This document shows positions 18,301 to 27,731 of a stretch of DNA of 64,000 bases, piece by piece. Position 1 is the stretch's first letter. Every line of letters begins with the position of its first letter. The notes below the pieces were generated by a model that saw only the letters and a program-made list of their open reading frames with translations, was not told where the DNA came from and did not search any database. A program made the position numbers and the translations under genes. Source of the DNA: Phycisphaerales bacterium (GTDB lineage: Bacteria; Planctomycetota; UBA1135; UBA2386); the NCBI GenBank assembly GCA_020247305.1, contig JADCJE010000075.1, forward strand, positions 1 to 64,000. Direction: 5' to 3'.

Positions 18301-18442
18301 GGTCGTGCCTCCGCAAACGCGGAGCGGACGATCCTTGCAGAGGATGGCGCGCGCGAACGTCCCATGCCATGGGCAACGCGGCGCCGTCCGCTTCGTCTCG
18401 GGACTCCGCAACCGACCGGTTTCCGGCCGGATTGCAATTTGG

Positions 18443-18451
18443 TGCTACCGT
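18443..18451 (+). promoter_or_regulatory. Extended -10 promoter before the XRE gene
   Basis: TGC followed by TACCGT (18446-18451), 70 bp before the ATG. No good -35 box is visible, so it would act as an extended -10. The rest of the 220-bp divergent gap to rsmJ shows nothing clear. Confidence 0.4.
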
Positions 18452-18520
18452 TTCGCAGATCGTCACCACCGTGGATGGCACGGGCGCGGCGGTCGACTCG
18501 AACGAACCTTCCCTACACCC

Positions 18521-19078
18521 ATGCGCCGCCTGCACCTCAAGCTGTTCTTCCTCCGCACGCGCGTCAAGCGCGAAGCCCAGGGCGTGACCGCCAAGATCCT
18601 CGGCGTCCGTCCGGCGACGATGTCGCACCTGGAGCAAGGGCGTTCGCTGCCCACGCTGCCGATGCTGCTGGCCCTCTGCCAGCACTACGACGTGTCGCCG
18701 ACGTACCTGCTCGACGACGCCCGCGGCATCGAGCCACAGCCGCGCGACCGCTGGTCGGAGCGCGACAGCCTGCTGGCCCGCGGCCACTGGGTCGAGATGC
18801 CCGAGGGCTCGATGGTGACGACGCACGACGGCGTGCGGCTCGCCGCCGTGCAACCCGGCGCCCGCTTCTTCGACGCCGCCGCGCAGGCGCAGCGCATGAC
18901 CTGCCCCAACGCCGCCGCGGCGAAGGACCTGGAGTCCGGCATCAAGGCCGCCGCCGCGCAGCGCGACCGCGAACTTGAGGACATGCTCGCACGCGAATTG
19001 ATGGGCCAGCGCAAGCCGCGCGCGAAGCCGATGCTGAAGTCGATGCTGAAGGCGCCGATGCCCATCGCGCACGGCTGA
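18521..19078 (+). CDS. XRE-family transcriptional regulator
   Basis: A 185-residue protein. Residues 10-70 form a Cro/CI-type helix-turn-helix (GVTAKILGVRPATMSHLEQGRSLPTL..., then LLALCQHYDVSPTYLL), with ATMSHLEQGR as the recognition helix. The rest (about 75-185) is not a known ligand domain; it ends in a helical, Lys/Arg-rich tail. The ATG at 18521 starts directly at the DNA-binding domain. Targets are unknown; the neighbouring polysaccharide genes on the other strand are candidates only by position. Confidence 0.8.
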   Translation: MRRLHLKLFFLRTRVKREAQGVTAKILGVRPATMSHLEQGRSLPTLPMLLALCQHYDVSPTYLLDDARGIEPQPRDRWSERDSLLARGHWVEMPEGSMVTTHDGVRLAAVQPGARFFDAAAQAQRMTCPNAAAAKDLESGIKAAAAQRDRELEDMLARELMGQRKPRAKPMLKSMLKAPMPIAHG

Positions 19079-19215
19079 GAGGCCGAGAAGCCATCCAGCA
19101 AACGGCCTCTCGGAGTCATGGTCGGCGGCTGCCTTCGCAGCCGCGCAAAGCCTTCGCGAGCTGCTCTCTCCGACTCTGCGAGCCTGCGCCGGGCGTGTCG
19201 CAGCGGGCGTCGCAC

Positions 19216-20262
19216 CTATTGGCGACGGCCGCGCACGAGCGCGTGCAGTGCGCCGCCGAACTCGGCGAGGTAGCCGGCGAGCACCAGCGGCAGCGTGCCC
19301 GCCGTCGCCCGCCACGACTTGCCGCGCCGCCGGTCGAGTGCGATCGCCTGCGCGATGAACGCCGCGCCGCACAGAGCGACGAGGCCGCCGGCGAACGACG
19401 GTGGCGCGATCGCGAACGCGAGCGGCGACGACGCCAGCGCGGCGACGACGTGGTTCTTGCGCGGCCACACGCCGGCGCGATGGCGGGCGCGCACCCAGAC
19501 CGAGCCGGCGCCGCGTCGCCACTGCTGGCGCAGGAACGAGCCGATGGTGTGACGGTGGTGGTGGACGACGCGCGCCTCGGGCGTGAAGCGGATGCGCAGG
19601 CCGTGCGCGCGCGCGACGAGGCAGCGGTCCAGTTCGTCGGCGTAGCTGCGCGCGCCCTCGTCGAACGGGTGCGCGCGCAGGAAGCCGGCGCGGAAGGCCA
19701 TGTTGCAGCCGACGACGGCACGCGCTTCGCCGGCGGTCGCGCCGAGGTGGTTGAGGCCTTCGCTGGCGCGCTGCGCCCACGTCGGCTGCGGTGGTTCGTC
19801 GATGGCGCCGCCGACGATGGCGGCGTCCGGGTGCGCCAGCCCGGTGCGAACGAGCGCGGTGAGCCAGTCCGGCGCGGCCTCGCAGTCGTCGTCGGTGAAC
19901 GCGATCCACTCGCCCTGCGCGGCCGCGATGCCGGTGTTGCGCGCGGCGCCGATGCCGCGGTTGTGCGGGTGGCGCAGAACGCGGAACGGCACGCCGCCGG
20001 CGGTCGCGCCGAGGCGGGCCAGTTCGTCCGGCGTCGCGTCGGTCGAACCGTCGTCGACGACGAGGATCTCCAGCGGCCGCCACGTCTGCGCGAACAGCGT
20101 GCGCAGGCAGCGCGCCAGCATGCCGGCGCGGTTGCGCGTGATCAGCACGACGCTGGCCAGCGGCGCGGCGGTCGCATGGGCGAGCCCGGCGGGGGCGGCG
20201 AGGGCCGACGACATGCCGGTCGCATCGGCACTTCCGCGCCGCAGGTTGAGCGCCCGAGTCAC
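19216..20262 (-). CDS. Glycosyltransferase family 2 with C-terminal membrane segments
   Basis: A 348-residue protein. The GT-A fold is marked by SVVLITRNRAGMLARCL, LEILVVDDGSTDAT, NRGIGAARNTGIAAA, AFTDDDCEA (the metal-binding DxD region) and GCNMAFRAGFL. An ExDRCL-type acidic motif follows (SYADELDRCLV). The last 90 residues hold two to three hydrophobic helices. It probably adds a sugar to a lipid-linked glycan at the inner membrane. GTG start at 20262 overlaps the stop of the upstream flippase, so the two are co-translated. Confidence 0.85.
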   Translation of the reverse strand: MTRALNLRRGSADATGMSSALAAPAGLAHATAAPLASVVLITRNRAGMLARCLRTLFAQTWRPLEILVVDDGSTDATPDELARLGATAGGVPFRVLRHPHNRGIGAARNTGIAAAQGEWIAFTDDDCEAAPDWLTALVRTGLAHPDAAIVGGAIDEPPQPTWAQRASEGLNHLGATAGEARAVVGCNMAFRAGFLRAHPFDEGARSYADELDRCLVARAHGLRIRFTPEARVVHHHRHTIGSFLRQQWRRGAGSVWVRARHRAGVWPRKNHVVAALASSPLAFAIAPPSFAGGLVALCGAAFIAQAIALDRRRGKSWRATAGTLPLVLAGYLAEFGGALHALVRGRRQ

Positions 20263-21686
20263 GAGCGGAAGCCGCTGGCGGCGGCGAGCCCGTCACCGAC
20301 GCGGCCGATGCGGCCGCGGAACTCGACCAGCCACAGCCCGAGCGCGCAGGCGCAACCGCCGGCGGCGAGCTGCATGGCGAGCCCCGCCAACCCGCCGTCC
20401 GCGAGCGCGGCGGGCACGGCGGCTGCGCCGGCCGTCAGCGTCGCGACGGCGAGCGGTTGCGCGACGTCGAGCCCGCGTACGGCGTTGCCCGCCCTGGTTG
20501 CCGCGAAGCCGCACGCGGCGTAGGCGCCGTGCGCCGCGATGGCGATGGCGGCCGCGGCCGCGGCGGCGTCGCCGGCGTTGCCGCCGAACCACGCTGGTGC
20601 GGCGGCGAGCGCGGCGGCGTGCGCGGCGGCGGGCCCGATCATGCCGAGCGCGTAGACGCGGTCGCGGCCGGCGGCGAGCAGCGCGTGGCTGCACTGCCAG
20701 CCAAGGTGCTGGACGACGCCGGCGAGCAACAGCAGGCGCAGCGCCGGCGCGGCGCCGCCGAAGGCCGGACCCGCCAGCCCGCACAGGGCGTCGGCGGCGA
20801 CTGCACCGCCCGCCGCCACGGGCACCGTCGCCAGCGCGGTCGCGCGCAGCGCGGCGCCGAGCGTGCGCAGCCGTTCGCCCTGGACTGCAGCGTGCAGCAG
20901 GTGGGGCAGCAGCAAGCGCGCGACCTGGACCGACGGCATCAGGGCCGCGACCGCGAAGCGGCTGGCGAGCCCGTAGAGGCCGGCGGCGGCGTCGCCGAGC
21001 GCCAGTGCCACGAGCCACACGTCACCGAGCGCGAGCACTTCGTGGGCGATCTGGCCGCACGCCAGCGCGCCGTGGCTGCGGACGCTGGCGACGCCATCGG
21101 CGCGCTGGCCCGGCAGGTCGCGGATCGCCTGCGCGGCGCCGGCCGCGTGCAGGCAGCGCGCCGCCAGCGCCGCCGCGGCGAAGGCGACGGGCGCGGCGTG
21201 GTCGGCGAGCACGAGCGAGGCGGTGGCGCCGAGTTGGAGCAGGGCGGCAGCAGCTTCGACGCGGACGTCGACGCGGGTCCGGCCGCTGGCGTCGAGCGCG
21301 AGCTTCTGGTCCCACGCCGACGGCAGCGTCTGTAGCGCGCACAGCCACCAGAACCAGGGCTCGCTGGCCGTCGCACTGGCGATCAGCCCGCAGCCGGTCG
21401 CCAGCGCGATGCCGACGACGAGGCGGCGGCGCACGGCTGTGCGCACGATCGCGCCCGCAGCGGCGGGCCGGGCCGCGACGGCGCGTGCCGTCGCCTGCCC
21501 GCGGCCGGCCGCCGCGAGGGCCGCCAGCGCCGCGCCGAGCGCCATGCCCTGCGCGTAGACGCCCAGGCCACCGACGCCGAGCGCGCGGCCGATCAGCACG
21601 AAGGCCGCGAGCTGGCACAGTCGCTGCGCGACAGCGCCGCCGGCGAGGGCGATCAGGGTGCGTCGGACGCCGTGCTCCACGCCCAT
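20259..21686 (-). CDS. Polysaccharide flippase (Wzx/MATE-like, MOP superfamily)
   Basis: A 475-residue, very hydrophobic protein with about 12 predicted membrane helices. The N-terminus (VAQRLCQLAAFVLIGRALGVGGLGVYAQG) matches the first helices of Wzx-type lipid-linked oligosaccharide flippases, and the mid-part (GLYGLASRFAVAALMPSVQVARLLLP) fits the same family. It would move the lipid-linked repeat unit across the inner membrane. It lies between the capsule-type transferase gene and the GT2 gene in one minus-strand operon. The start at 21686 is the ATG nearest the first helix. Confidence 0.78.
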   Translation of the reverse strand: MGVEHGVRRTLIALAGGAVAQRLCQLAAFVLIGRALGVGGLGVYAQGMALGAALAALAAAGRGQATARAVAARPAAAGAIVRTAVRRRLVVGIALATGCGLIASATASEPWFWWLCALQTLPSAWDQKLALDASGRTRVDVRVEAAAALLQLGATASLVLADHAAPVAFAAAALAARCLHAAGAAQAIRDLPGQRADGVASVRSHGALACGQIAHEVLALGDVWLVALALGDAAAGLYGLASRFAVAALMPSVQVARLLLPHLLHAAVQGERLRTLGAALRATALATVPVAAGGAVAADALCGLAGPAFGGAAPALRLLLLAGVVQHLGWQCSHALLAAGRDRVYALGMIGPAAAHAAALAAAPAWFGGNAGDAAAAAAAIAIAAHGAYAACGFAATRAGNAVRGLDVAQPLAVATLTAGAAAVPAALADGGLAGLAMQLAAGGCACALGLWLVEFRGRIGRVGDGLAAASGFRS

Positions 21687-21748
21687 GCCATCGGCATTTC
21701 CGTGCCTTGTCGTGCAGTCGATCCCGGTGCCGCTGGCAGCAGCCGAGG

Positions 21749-23083
21749 TCAGTTGGTGCGATCGCCGTGCGGGCCAGGGCGAGCGGGCGCCAACGGCCAG
21801 GGCGGACCGCGTCGGTGGCGCAGCGGTTGCCGGGCCCCGGCCCCGGGCAGGCGGGCTTCGATCGCCATCACCATGCCGACGATGCCGTTGTGGTCGGGCG
21901 CGGTCGCGGAGCACCAGACGTGGCCGTGGGTGAACAGCCAGGTCAAGGCGCGCGTCCGCAGCGCCGGGTGGTCGTGCGCCAGCGCGCGCGCGAGCCCGGC
22001 GCCGAGATCGCCGACGTCGGCCGCCGCGTTGGCCACGCCGCGCATGCCGTAGAGCGCTCGACCGAGGTGGACGACCGGCGTGCCGGCGAGCAGCGCCACG
22101 CTCGCCATCGGGTGGTTGATCGTCGCCACGGCGAGGCCGGTGGCGGCGGCGAGGCCGGCGGCGCGAGCCGGCAGCAGCGCGTGGCCGGCGACGAGTCGGC
22201 CTGCTGGCGCCTCTGCCGCGACGACGGCGAGCCGACCGTCGCAGCCGAGGGCCCGGCTCGCCGCGGCGGCGGCGGCGACGAGTTCGGTCGCGGTGGCTGG
22301 TTGCACGGCGTCGCGCACCACGCGCGGGTCGTCTGTCGCCTGCAGGAGCACGGTCAGGAACGGCGACGCCGGCAGCCGCCATGGCGCAGCCTTGGTCGGC
22401 GTCGAAGGCAAAGCGGCCGCGAAGGCGCGCAGGCTTGCCCAGCCGGCGGTGAGGCCGTCGGTCTGCGCCGTGGCCATGGCGTCGTGCACGCGCTCGGCGA
22501 GCGGTGGCACGTGGATCGCCGCCCGCGGCAGCGCGAAGGGCGCCGCCTGCGCCAGCGCGTGCGTGAGGCACGCGGCGAGCAGTTCGCGATCCGGTCGCAC
22601 GACGCGGAAGTCGTCGGCGCGGCGCGCCGCCGCGGCGGCGTCGCCATCGAGCCCGCGTTCGTCGCACTGCAGCGTGTGCGGCAGCAGGCCATCGCCGAAC
22701 CACAGCGTGCGGCAGCCGTGGGCGCGCGCGGCGAAGTGCAGCAGCGCCGCGTCGTCGTCGCGTCGCTGGTGCAGCACCATCAGGTCGGGTCGCTCGGCGC
22801 CGAGCCATGCCGCCAGCGCGGCGGCGCGGTCGGCGAACCGGCGGCGCCGCCCGTGGCGGCGCGCCGGCGCGAGGTCGTCGAACGGCCAGTTGGCGACGGC
22901 CTCGCGGGCGCCGTTCGCCGGCAGGCGGGCGAGGTACTCGCCCTGATGGCGCCAGAAGGTCACCTCGGCCGGCGCAAGCGGCAGCAGCGACACGCGATGG
23001 CCGCGCTGGCGCAGGGCGCGCAGCAGGCGCTCGTGCAGGTGGTAGCGGGCGACCGGAGGCGCGCCCAGGACGACGTGTCCCAT
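21749..23083 (-). CDS. Capsule-polysaccharide-biosynthesis-like glycosyltransferase
   Basis: A protein of about 444 residues with two Rossmann-like halves. The C-terminal part (AVATINHPMASVALLAGTPVVHLGRALYG) has the pattern of KpsS/KpsC capsule proteins, in which a conserved Ser and a Gly-Thr-Pro loop bind the nucleotide sugar. Earlier parts, such as TLWFGDGLLPHTLQCDERG, also fit that group. ATG codons at 23083, 23101 and 23113 are possible; 23083 places the first strand (GHVVLGAP) at the N-terminus. First gene of the minus-strand polysaccharide cluster. Confidence 0.6.
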   Translation of the reverse strand: MGHVVLGAPPVARYHLHERLLRALRQRGHRVSLLPLAPAEVTFWRHQGEYLARLPANGAREAVANWPFDDLAPARRHGRRRRFADRAAALAAWLGAERPDLMVLHQRRDDDAALLHFAARAHGCRTLWFGDGLLPHTLQCDERGLDGDAAAAARRADDFRVVRPDRELLAACLTHALAQAAPFALPRAAIHVPPLAERVHDAMATAQTDGLTAGWASLRAFAAALPSTPTKAAPWRLPASPFLTVLLQATDDPRVVRDAVQPATATELVAAAAAASRALGCDGRLAVVAAEAPAGRLVAGHALLPARAAGLAAATGLAVATINHPMASVALLAGTPVVHLGRALYGMRGVANAAADVGDLGAGLARALAHDHPALRTRALTWLFTHGHVWCSATAPDHNGIVGMVMAIEARLPGAGARQPLRHRRGPPWPLAPARPGPHGDRTN

Positions 23084-23166
23084 AGCTTGGCCCGGTGCCA
23101 TCGACCGCTGCACCGCAAGGGCTTGATGGACCTCTCGCGGCTTGGCGCGGTGGGCCCGGCAGCGCC

Positions 23167-23174
23167 GCTACCAT
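23167..23174 (+). promoter_or_regulatory. -10-like box before the PQQ-dehydrogenase-type gene
   Basis: GCTACCAT, identical to the box before rimO and in the same style as several other promoters of this window. The best -35 (TTGGCG at 23142) is 21 bp away, so support is weak. Confidence 0.3.
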
Positions 23175-23250
23175 CGCCCATGGCGCGGGCTAGACTGCCC
23201 GACCACCACCGCGCCGAATCGCCCGCGGCGCCCTCCGTCAGGACCTCCAC

Positions 23251-25155
23251 ATGACATCCCTTCGCGCGTTCGCGCTCGCCCTGTCGTTGGCCACCGTCGC
23301 CGTCGCCCAGACCGTGCCGACCGGCTTCACCGTCGACACCCTGGTCGGCAGCGGCCTCGCCGCCGGCCACGACTTCTGCTTCCTGCCCGACGGCCGCGTG
23401 CTGATCGCCAACCGCGCCGGCGCGGTGATGGTGCACGCCGGCGGCGCGCCGGTGACGGTCGGCACGGTGCCGACCGTCGAGACCGGCAGCGAGCGTGGCC
23501 TGCTCGGCATCGTCGCCGATCCGGCGTTCGCGACCAACGGCTACATCTACGTCTGGTACGCGAGCACCGCGGATGCATTCCTGCACCTCGACCGCTTCAC
23601 GTGCACCGGTGACCTCGGCAACGCGTCGAGCACGCTGCTGTCGTTCGCGTCGACGAGCCGCCGCGTGATCCTCGCCGCGATCCCCGACAACGCCTTCAAC
23701 CACAACGGCGGTTCACCGCGCTTTGGCCCCGACGGCATGCTCTACCAGTGCATCGGCGACGACGCGAACCCGTGCACGGCGCAGAGCACCGCGTCGTCGC
23801 TCGGCTGCGTGATGCGCATGAACGTCAGCGGCCTGCCCGCCGGCGGCAGCACGACGGCGCCTTCGTTCGACGCGCTCGATCCGGGCGACAACCCGCTGTC
23901 GGCCAACGCCGGCAGCGTCAGCCAGCTCGTGATCGCCAACGGCCTGCGCAACCCGGTCCGGATGGAGATCGACCAGGTCACCGGCAACCTCTACATCGGC
24001 GACGTCGGCCAGAACGCGGTCGAGGAGTACTCCGAGTACGTCCGCGGCACGGGCAGCACGCTGCCGCTGGTGAACTTCGGCTGGCCGTGGCGCGAGGGCA
24101 ACAGCGCGTACAGCAGCTGCACCGGCACGCAGCCGGCGCTCACGGCGCCGATCGCGGCGGTCGCCCAGTCCGGCTCGGGCTGGCTGTCGGTGATGGGTGG
24201 GCCGCGCTACCGCAACCAGGGTGGCGGCGCGTCCAACTTCGGCCCGGCCTACGAGGGCGTCGCCTTCTACCTCGACTACTTCGCCGGCCAGGTGCGCTGC
24301 CTGCAGAACAACGGCGCGGCCTGGGCGGCGTTGCCGGCGGTGCCGGGGCAGCCGAACGCGACCAACTGGGGCGCCAACTTCGTCGGCGCCGTCAGCTTCC
24401 GTCAGGGGCCCGACGGCGCCATCTGGTTCCTGCAGCACCCGGGCACGTACCCGTCGACGGGCGGCACGCTCAAGCGCATCCGGCCGCTCGGCCCGACCAA
24501 CAGCGTCGTCGCGGTCAGCGGCGGCGGCCAGGTCGGCGTCGTCGGCGAGGCGTTCGGCACGCCGCTGCGCGTGCAGGTGCGCGACACGAGCGGCAACGCC
24601 CTGCCCGGCGGCACGGTCAACTTCGCGGTCAGCGGCGGCGCCACGCTGTCGACGACCAACCCGGTGATCGCCGACGGCAGCGGTTTCGTCCAGACGACGG
24701 CGACCGCCACCGCGACCGGCGGTGCGATCACCATCACCGCCAGCACGCCTGGTTCGCAGACGAACGCGACGCTCGGCCTGTTCGCGCGCAAGCTGACGGT
24801 CACGCCGTCGGGCACGCTGCTGATCCTCGCGGCGACCAACACGACGACGGCGGTGCCGGCCAGCGTGCCGTACATCGTGATGGCGTCTTTCCCCGGCTCG
24901 CCGATCCTGTCGACCGCGATCGGCCCGATCTGCACCGACCCTAGCTACGCCCTGACCGTCGTGCTGGAGGACGGCACCGGCGCCTTCGGCGGCCTGTCGC
25001 TGTCGGGCAACGGGTCGATCGGCAACCCGAGCAAGACGTGGCTCTACACGGTGCCGGCGGGCCTGCTCACCGGCTTCCAGATGAGCTTCCAGGCCGTCGG
25101 CATCGACCCGGTGACGGGCTGGTTCCGGACGAACTGCGAGGTCAGACAGTTCTGA
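23251..25155 (+). CDS. Secreted PQQ-type sugar dehydrogenase-like protein with Ig-like domain
   Basis: A 634-residue exported protein. MTSLRAFALALSLATVAVAQ is the signal peptide. Residues 25-410 follow the soluble glucose/sorbosone dehydrogenase beta-propeller: SERGLLGIVADPAF, YIYVWYAS, HNGGSPRFGPDGMLYQCIGDD, IANGLRNPVRMEID, LYIGDVGQNAVEEYSEY. Those enzymes oxidise sugars with PQQ in the periplasm. Residues about 420-510 look like a bacterial Ig-like domain (QVRDTSGNALPGGTVNFAVSGG), and a further 120 residues end in a Cys-containing beta domain. Whether PQQ is bound is unproven. Confidence 0.78.
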   Translation: MTSLRAFALALSLATVAVAQTVPTGFTVDTLVGSGLAAGHDFCFLPDGRVLIANRAGAVMVHAGGAPVTVGTVPTVETGSERGLLGIVADPAFATNGYIYVWYASTADAFLHLDRFTCTGDLGNASSTLLSFASTSRRVILAAIPDNAFNHNGGSPRFGPDGMLYQCIGDDANPCTAQSTASSLGCVMRMNVSGLPAGGSTTAPSFDALDPGDNPLSANAGSVSQLVIANGLRNPVRMEIDQVTGNLYIGDVGQNAVEEYSEYVRGTGSTLPLVNFGWPWREGNSAYSSCTGTQPALTAPIAAVAQSGSGWLSVMGGPRYRNQGGGASNFGPAYEGVAFYLDYFAGQVRCLQNNGAAWAALPAVPGQPNATNWGANFVGAVSFRQGPDGAIWFLQHPGTYPSTGGTLKRIRPLGPTNSVVAVSGGGQVGVVGEAFGTPLRVQVRDTSGNALPGGTVNFAVSGGATLSTTNPVIADGSGFVQTTATATATGGAITITASTPGSQTNATLGLFARKLTVTPSGTLLILAATNTTTAVPASVPYIVMASFPGSPILSTAIGPICTDPSYALTVVLEDGTGAFGGLSLSGNGSIGNPSKTWLYTVPAGLLTGFQMSFQAVGIDPVTGWFRTNCEVRQF

Positions 25156-25226
25156 GCGCCTGAGCGCGCAGTCGTGAGCGCGCGACCGACTGGCGGCGTC
25201 CAACGGGCGCCGCAGTCGCGTCAGGC

Positions 25227-25250
25227 CCCGTGCAGGGGCCGGGGCACGGG
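25227..25250 (+). terminator. Hairpin after the PQQ-type gene
   Basis: CCCGTGC (25227-25233) pairs with GCACGGG (25244-25250). It lies 72 bp past the stop and before the glmU promoter, a fitting place for a terminator. No U-run follows. Confidence 0.35.
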
Positions 25251-25368
25251 CCGGCGCTCGCGGCCGGTTGCCACCGCGGCGATGCCGGCGTGGCCCGGCG
25301 CGGTGGTGGCACGATCGGTCGGTGCGCGGCGGGTGGCTGCGGCGGATGGCTGCGGGTCGCTGCGGCCC

Positions 25369-25397
25369 TTGACCGTGGGCAGGGTGGTCCGCACAAT
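25369..25397 (+). promoter_or_regulatory. Promoter of glmU-prs
   Basis: TTGACC (25369-25374), 17 bp, CACAAT (25392-25397). It is about 40 bp upstream of the GTG start of glmU and belongs to the same promoter group as those before rplU and rpsJ. Confidence 0.65.
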
Positions 25398-25439
25398 CCT
25401 CGCCCCCTTTCCTCCCCCTTCCCGCCCCGAGTCCGTTCC

Positions 25440-26735
25440 GTGTCCCGCCCGCTGGCCGTCATCTGCCTCGCCGCTGGCCTGGGCAAGCGCACCAAGGTGA
25501 GCTTGCCCAAGGTCTTGCTGCCGTTGTGCGGCCGCACGTTGGTGGCGTCGGCGTTGGCGGCGGTGGCGCCGCTGCAGCCGCAGCGCACGGTGGTGGTGCT
25601 CAGCCACCAGAAGGACAAGGTGCAGAAGGCGGTGCAGGAGGCGTGCGGCGGCATGTTCGCCCGGCTCGACTTCGTCGACCAGGGCGCGCCGCGCGGCACC
25701 GGCCACGCTGTTCAGGCGGCGATGCAGGCGCTCGCCGACTTCCACGGCGACGTGCTCATCACCTACGGCGACTGCCCGTTGATCACGACGGCGACGCTGC
25801 GCGACCTGCGCGAGCTCCGCGGCAGCGCGCCGGCCAGCGTGCTGACGGCGGTCGCCGACGATCCCGAAGGCCTCGGGCGCATCCTGCGCGACGACGACGG
25901 TCGCTTCGTCGGCATCCGCGAGCACAAGGACTGCTCCGAGGAAGAGCTCGCGATCGACGAGATCAACGCCGGGTTCTACTGCTTCGACAGCGACGCGCTG
26001 CGGCCCGCGCTCGCCAACCTGAAGCCGAACAACAAGCAGGGCGAGCTGTACCTCACCGACGCGGTCGAGGCGCTGGCGAAGAAGCGCGAGGTGCCGACGC
26101 TGGAGGCCGAGGACGCGGACGAGATCACCGGCGTCAACACGCTCGCCGACCTCTCGGTCGCGCGCGCGCGCATGCAGGAGCGCATCCTGCTCGAGCACCT
26201 CGACAACGGCGTCATCGTCGTCGACCCGATCACCACGTGGATCGACCACGGCGTGCAGATCGGCGCCGACACGCGCATCCTGCCGGCGACCGTGATCGGC
26301 GCGGGCTGCGTCATCGGGCGCAACTGCGAGGTCGGGCCGTTCGCGCACCTGCGCGCCGGCACGGTGCTGGAGGACGGCGCCGAGATCGGCAACTTCGTCG
26401 AGGCCAAGAAGACCCACGTCGGCGCGGGCGCCAAGGCCAAGCACCTGACCTACCTCGGCGACGCGACGATCGGCGCGCGCGCGAACATCGGCGCCGGCAC
26501 CATCACCGCCAACTACGACGGCGTGCACAAGCACGCGACGAAGATCGGCGCCGGCGCCTTCATCGGCAGCGGCAGCGTGCTGGTCGCCCCGACCGAGGTC
26601 GGCGAAGAAGCGCTCACCGGCGCGGGCGCGGTCGTCACGCGCGGCACCGTGATCGCGCCGCGCGAGGTCTGGGTCGGCGTGCCGGCGCGCCGGCTCAAGG
26701 TGCGCGAAGTGCCACCGGCCAAGGAGAAGGCATGA
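25440..26735 (+). CDS. glmU: Bifunctional GlmU: GlcNAc-1-P uridyltransferase / glucosamine-1-P acetyltransferase
   Basis: Makes UDP-GlcNAc for cell-envelope sugars. A 431-residue protein. The N-terminal half has the nucleotidyltransferase motif LAAGLGKRTKVSLPKVL (the usual GTR reads GKR), GAPRGTGHAVQAAM and YGDCPLI. The C-terminal half is a left-handed beta-helix of hexapeptides with KAKHLTYLGDATIG (catalytic His) and GAGTITANYDGVHKH. The start is GTG 25440, right after the promoter and flush with the first strand. It overlaps prs by four bases. Confidence 0.94.
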   Translation: MSRPLAVICLAAGLGKRTKVSLPKVLLPLCGRTLVASALAAVAPLQPQRTVVVLSHQKDKVQKAVQEACGGMFARLDFVDQGAPRGTGHAVQAAMQALADFHGDVLITYGDCPLITTATLRDLRELRGSAPASVLTAVADDPEGLGRILRDDDGRFVGIREHKDCSEEELAIDEINAGFYCFDSDALRPALANLKPNNKQGELYLTDAVEALAKKREVPTLEAEDADEITGVNTLADLSVARARMQERILLEHLDNGVIVVDPITTWIDHGVQIGADTRILPATVIGAGCVIGRNCEVGPFAHLRAGTVLEDGAEIGNFVEAKKTHVGAGAKAKHLTYLGDATIGARANIGAGTITANYDGVHKHATKIGAGAFIGSGSVLVAPTEVGEEALTGAGAVVTRGTVIAPREVWVGVPARRLKVREVPPAKEKA

Positions 26736-27685
26736 CCATGCGCGGCGAACGCTTGCGAGTCTTCACCGGCACGGCGCACCCGCGCCTGGCGCAGGACATC
26801 TGCTCGTACATGGGGGTGCCGCTCGGCGCGGCGTCGCTGGCGCGCTTCCCGGACGGCGAGATCAACCTCAAGGTCGAATGCGACGTGCGCGGCGCCGACG
26901 TGTTCGTCGTGCAGCCGACCGTGCCGAACGTCCACGAGAACCTGTTCGAGCTGCTGTCGTTCGCCGACTGCCTGCGCCGCGCGTCCGCCGACCGCGTGAC
27001 GGCGGTCATCCCGTACTTCGGCTACGCCCGCAAGGACCGCAAGGACGAGGGGCGCGTGCCGATCAACGCCAAGCTCGTCGCCAACCTGCTGGTGACCGCC
27101 GGCTACCACCGCGTCGTCGCGGTGGACCTGCACGCGGCGCAGATCCAGGGCTTCTTCGACATCCCCGTCGACCACCTGTACGCGCGCCCGGTGATGATCG
27201 AGCGCGTCCGCCAGCTCGACACCAAGGACGTCATGATCGTGTCGCCGGACATCGGCGGCACCAAGCTCGCGCGCGCCTACGCCAAGGACCTCGGCTGCGA
27301 CCTCGCGATCATCGACAAGCGCCGCCTCAGCGGCGAACAGACCGTCATCGAGCACGTCATCGGCGACGTCCGCAACCGCGACGTCGTGCTGGTCGACGAC
27401 ATGGTCTCGACCGGCGGCTCGATCGTCGACGCCGCCCGGATCGTCAAGGAGAAGGGCGCGCGCAAGGTCTTCATCGTCGCCACGCACGCCGTGCTGTGCG
27501 GCAACGCCGTCGAGCGCCTGAACGGCGCCGACGTCGAGAAGATCCTGTTCGCCGACACCGTGCCGCTGCACGACAAGAAGATCCAACGCCTCGAGGTGTG
27601 CTCGATGGCGCAGTTGCTCGCGCGCGCGATCGATCGCATCCACCGCAGCGAGAGCGTCAGCAAGCTCTTCGAGAGCGAGCGCTGA
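26732..27685 (+). CDS. prs: Ribose-phosphate pyrophosphokinase
   Basis: Makes PRPP from ribose 5-phosphate and ATP for nucleotide, His and Trp synthesis. A 317-residue protein with the flexible-loop and ATP region YARKDRKDEGRVPINAKLVANLL, DLHAAQIQGFFDIPVDHL, KRRLSG and the PRPP-binding VVLVDDMVSTGGSIVDAA. AAGGAGAAGG stands before ATG 26732, which overlaps the glmU stop; glmU-prs-rplY-pth is a conserved bacterial order. Confidence 0.97.
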   Translation: MTMRGERLRVFTGTAHPRLAQDICSYMGVPLGAASLARFPDGEINLKVECDVRGADVFVVQPTVPNVHENLFELLSFADCLRRASADRVTAVIPYFGYARKDRKDEGRVPINAKLVANLLVTAGYHRVVAVDLHAAQIQGFFDIPVDHLYARPVMIERVRQLDTKDVMIVSPDIGGTKLARAYAKDLGCDLAIIDKRRLSGEQTVIEHVIGDVRNRDVVLVDDMVSTGGSIVDAARIVKEKGARKVFIVATHAVLCGNAVERLNGADVEKILFADTVPLHDKKIQRLEVCSMAQLLARAIDRIHRSESVSKLFESER

Positions 27686-27731
27686 ACCCCAGTTTCCGAC
27701 CGAACCGCATCGATCCAACCGAGGTAGTCCA

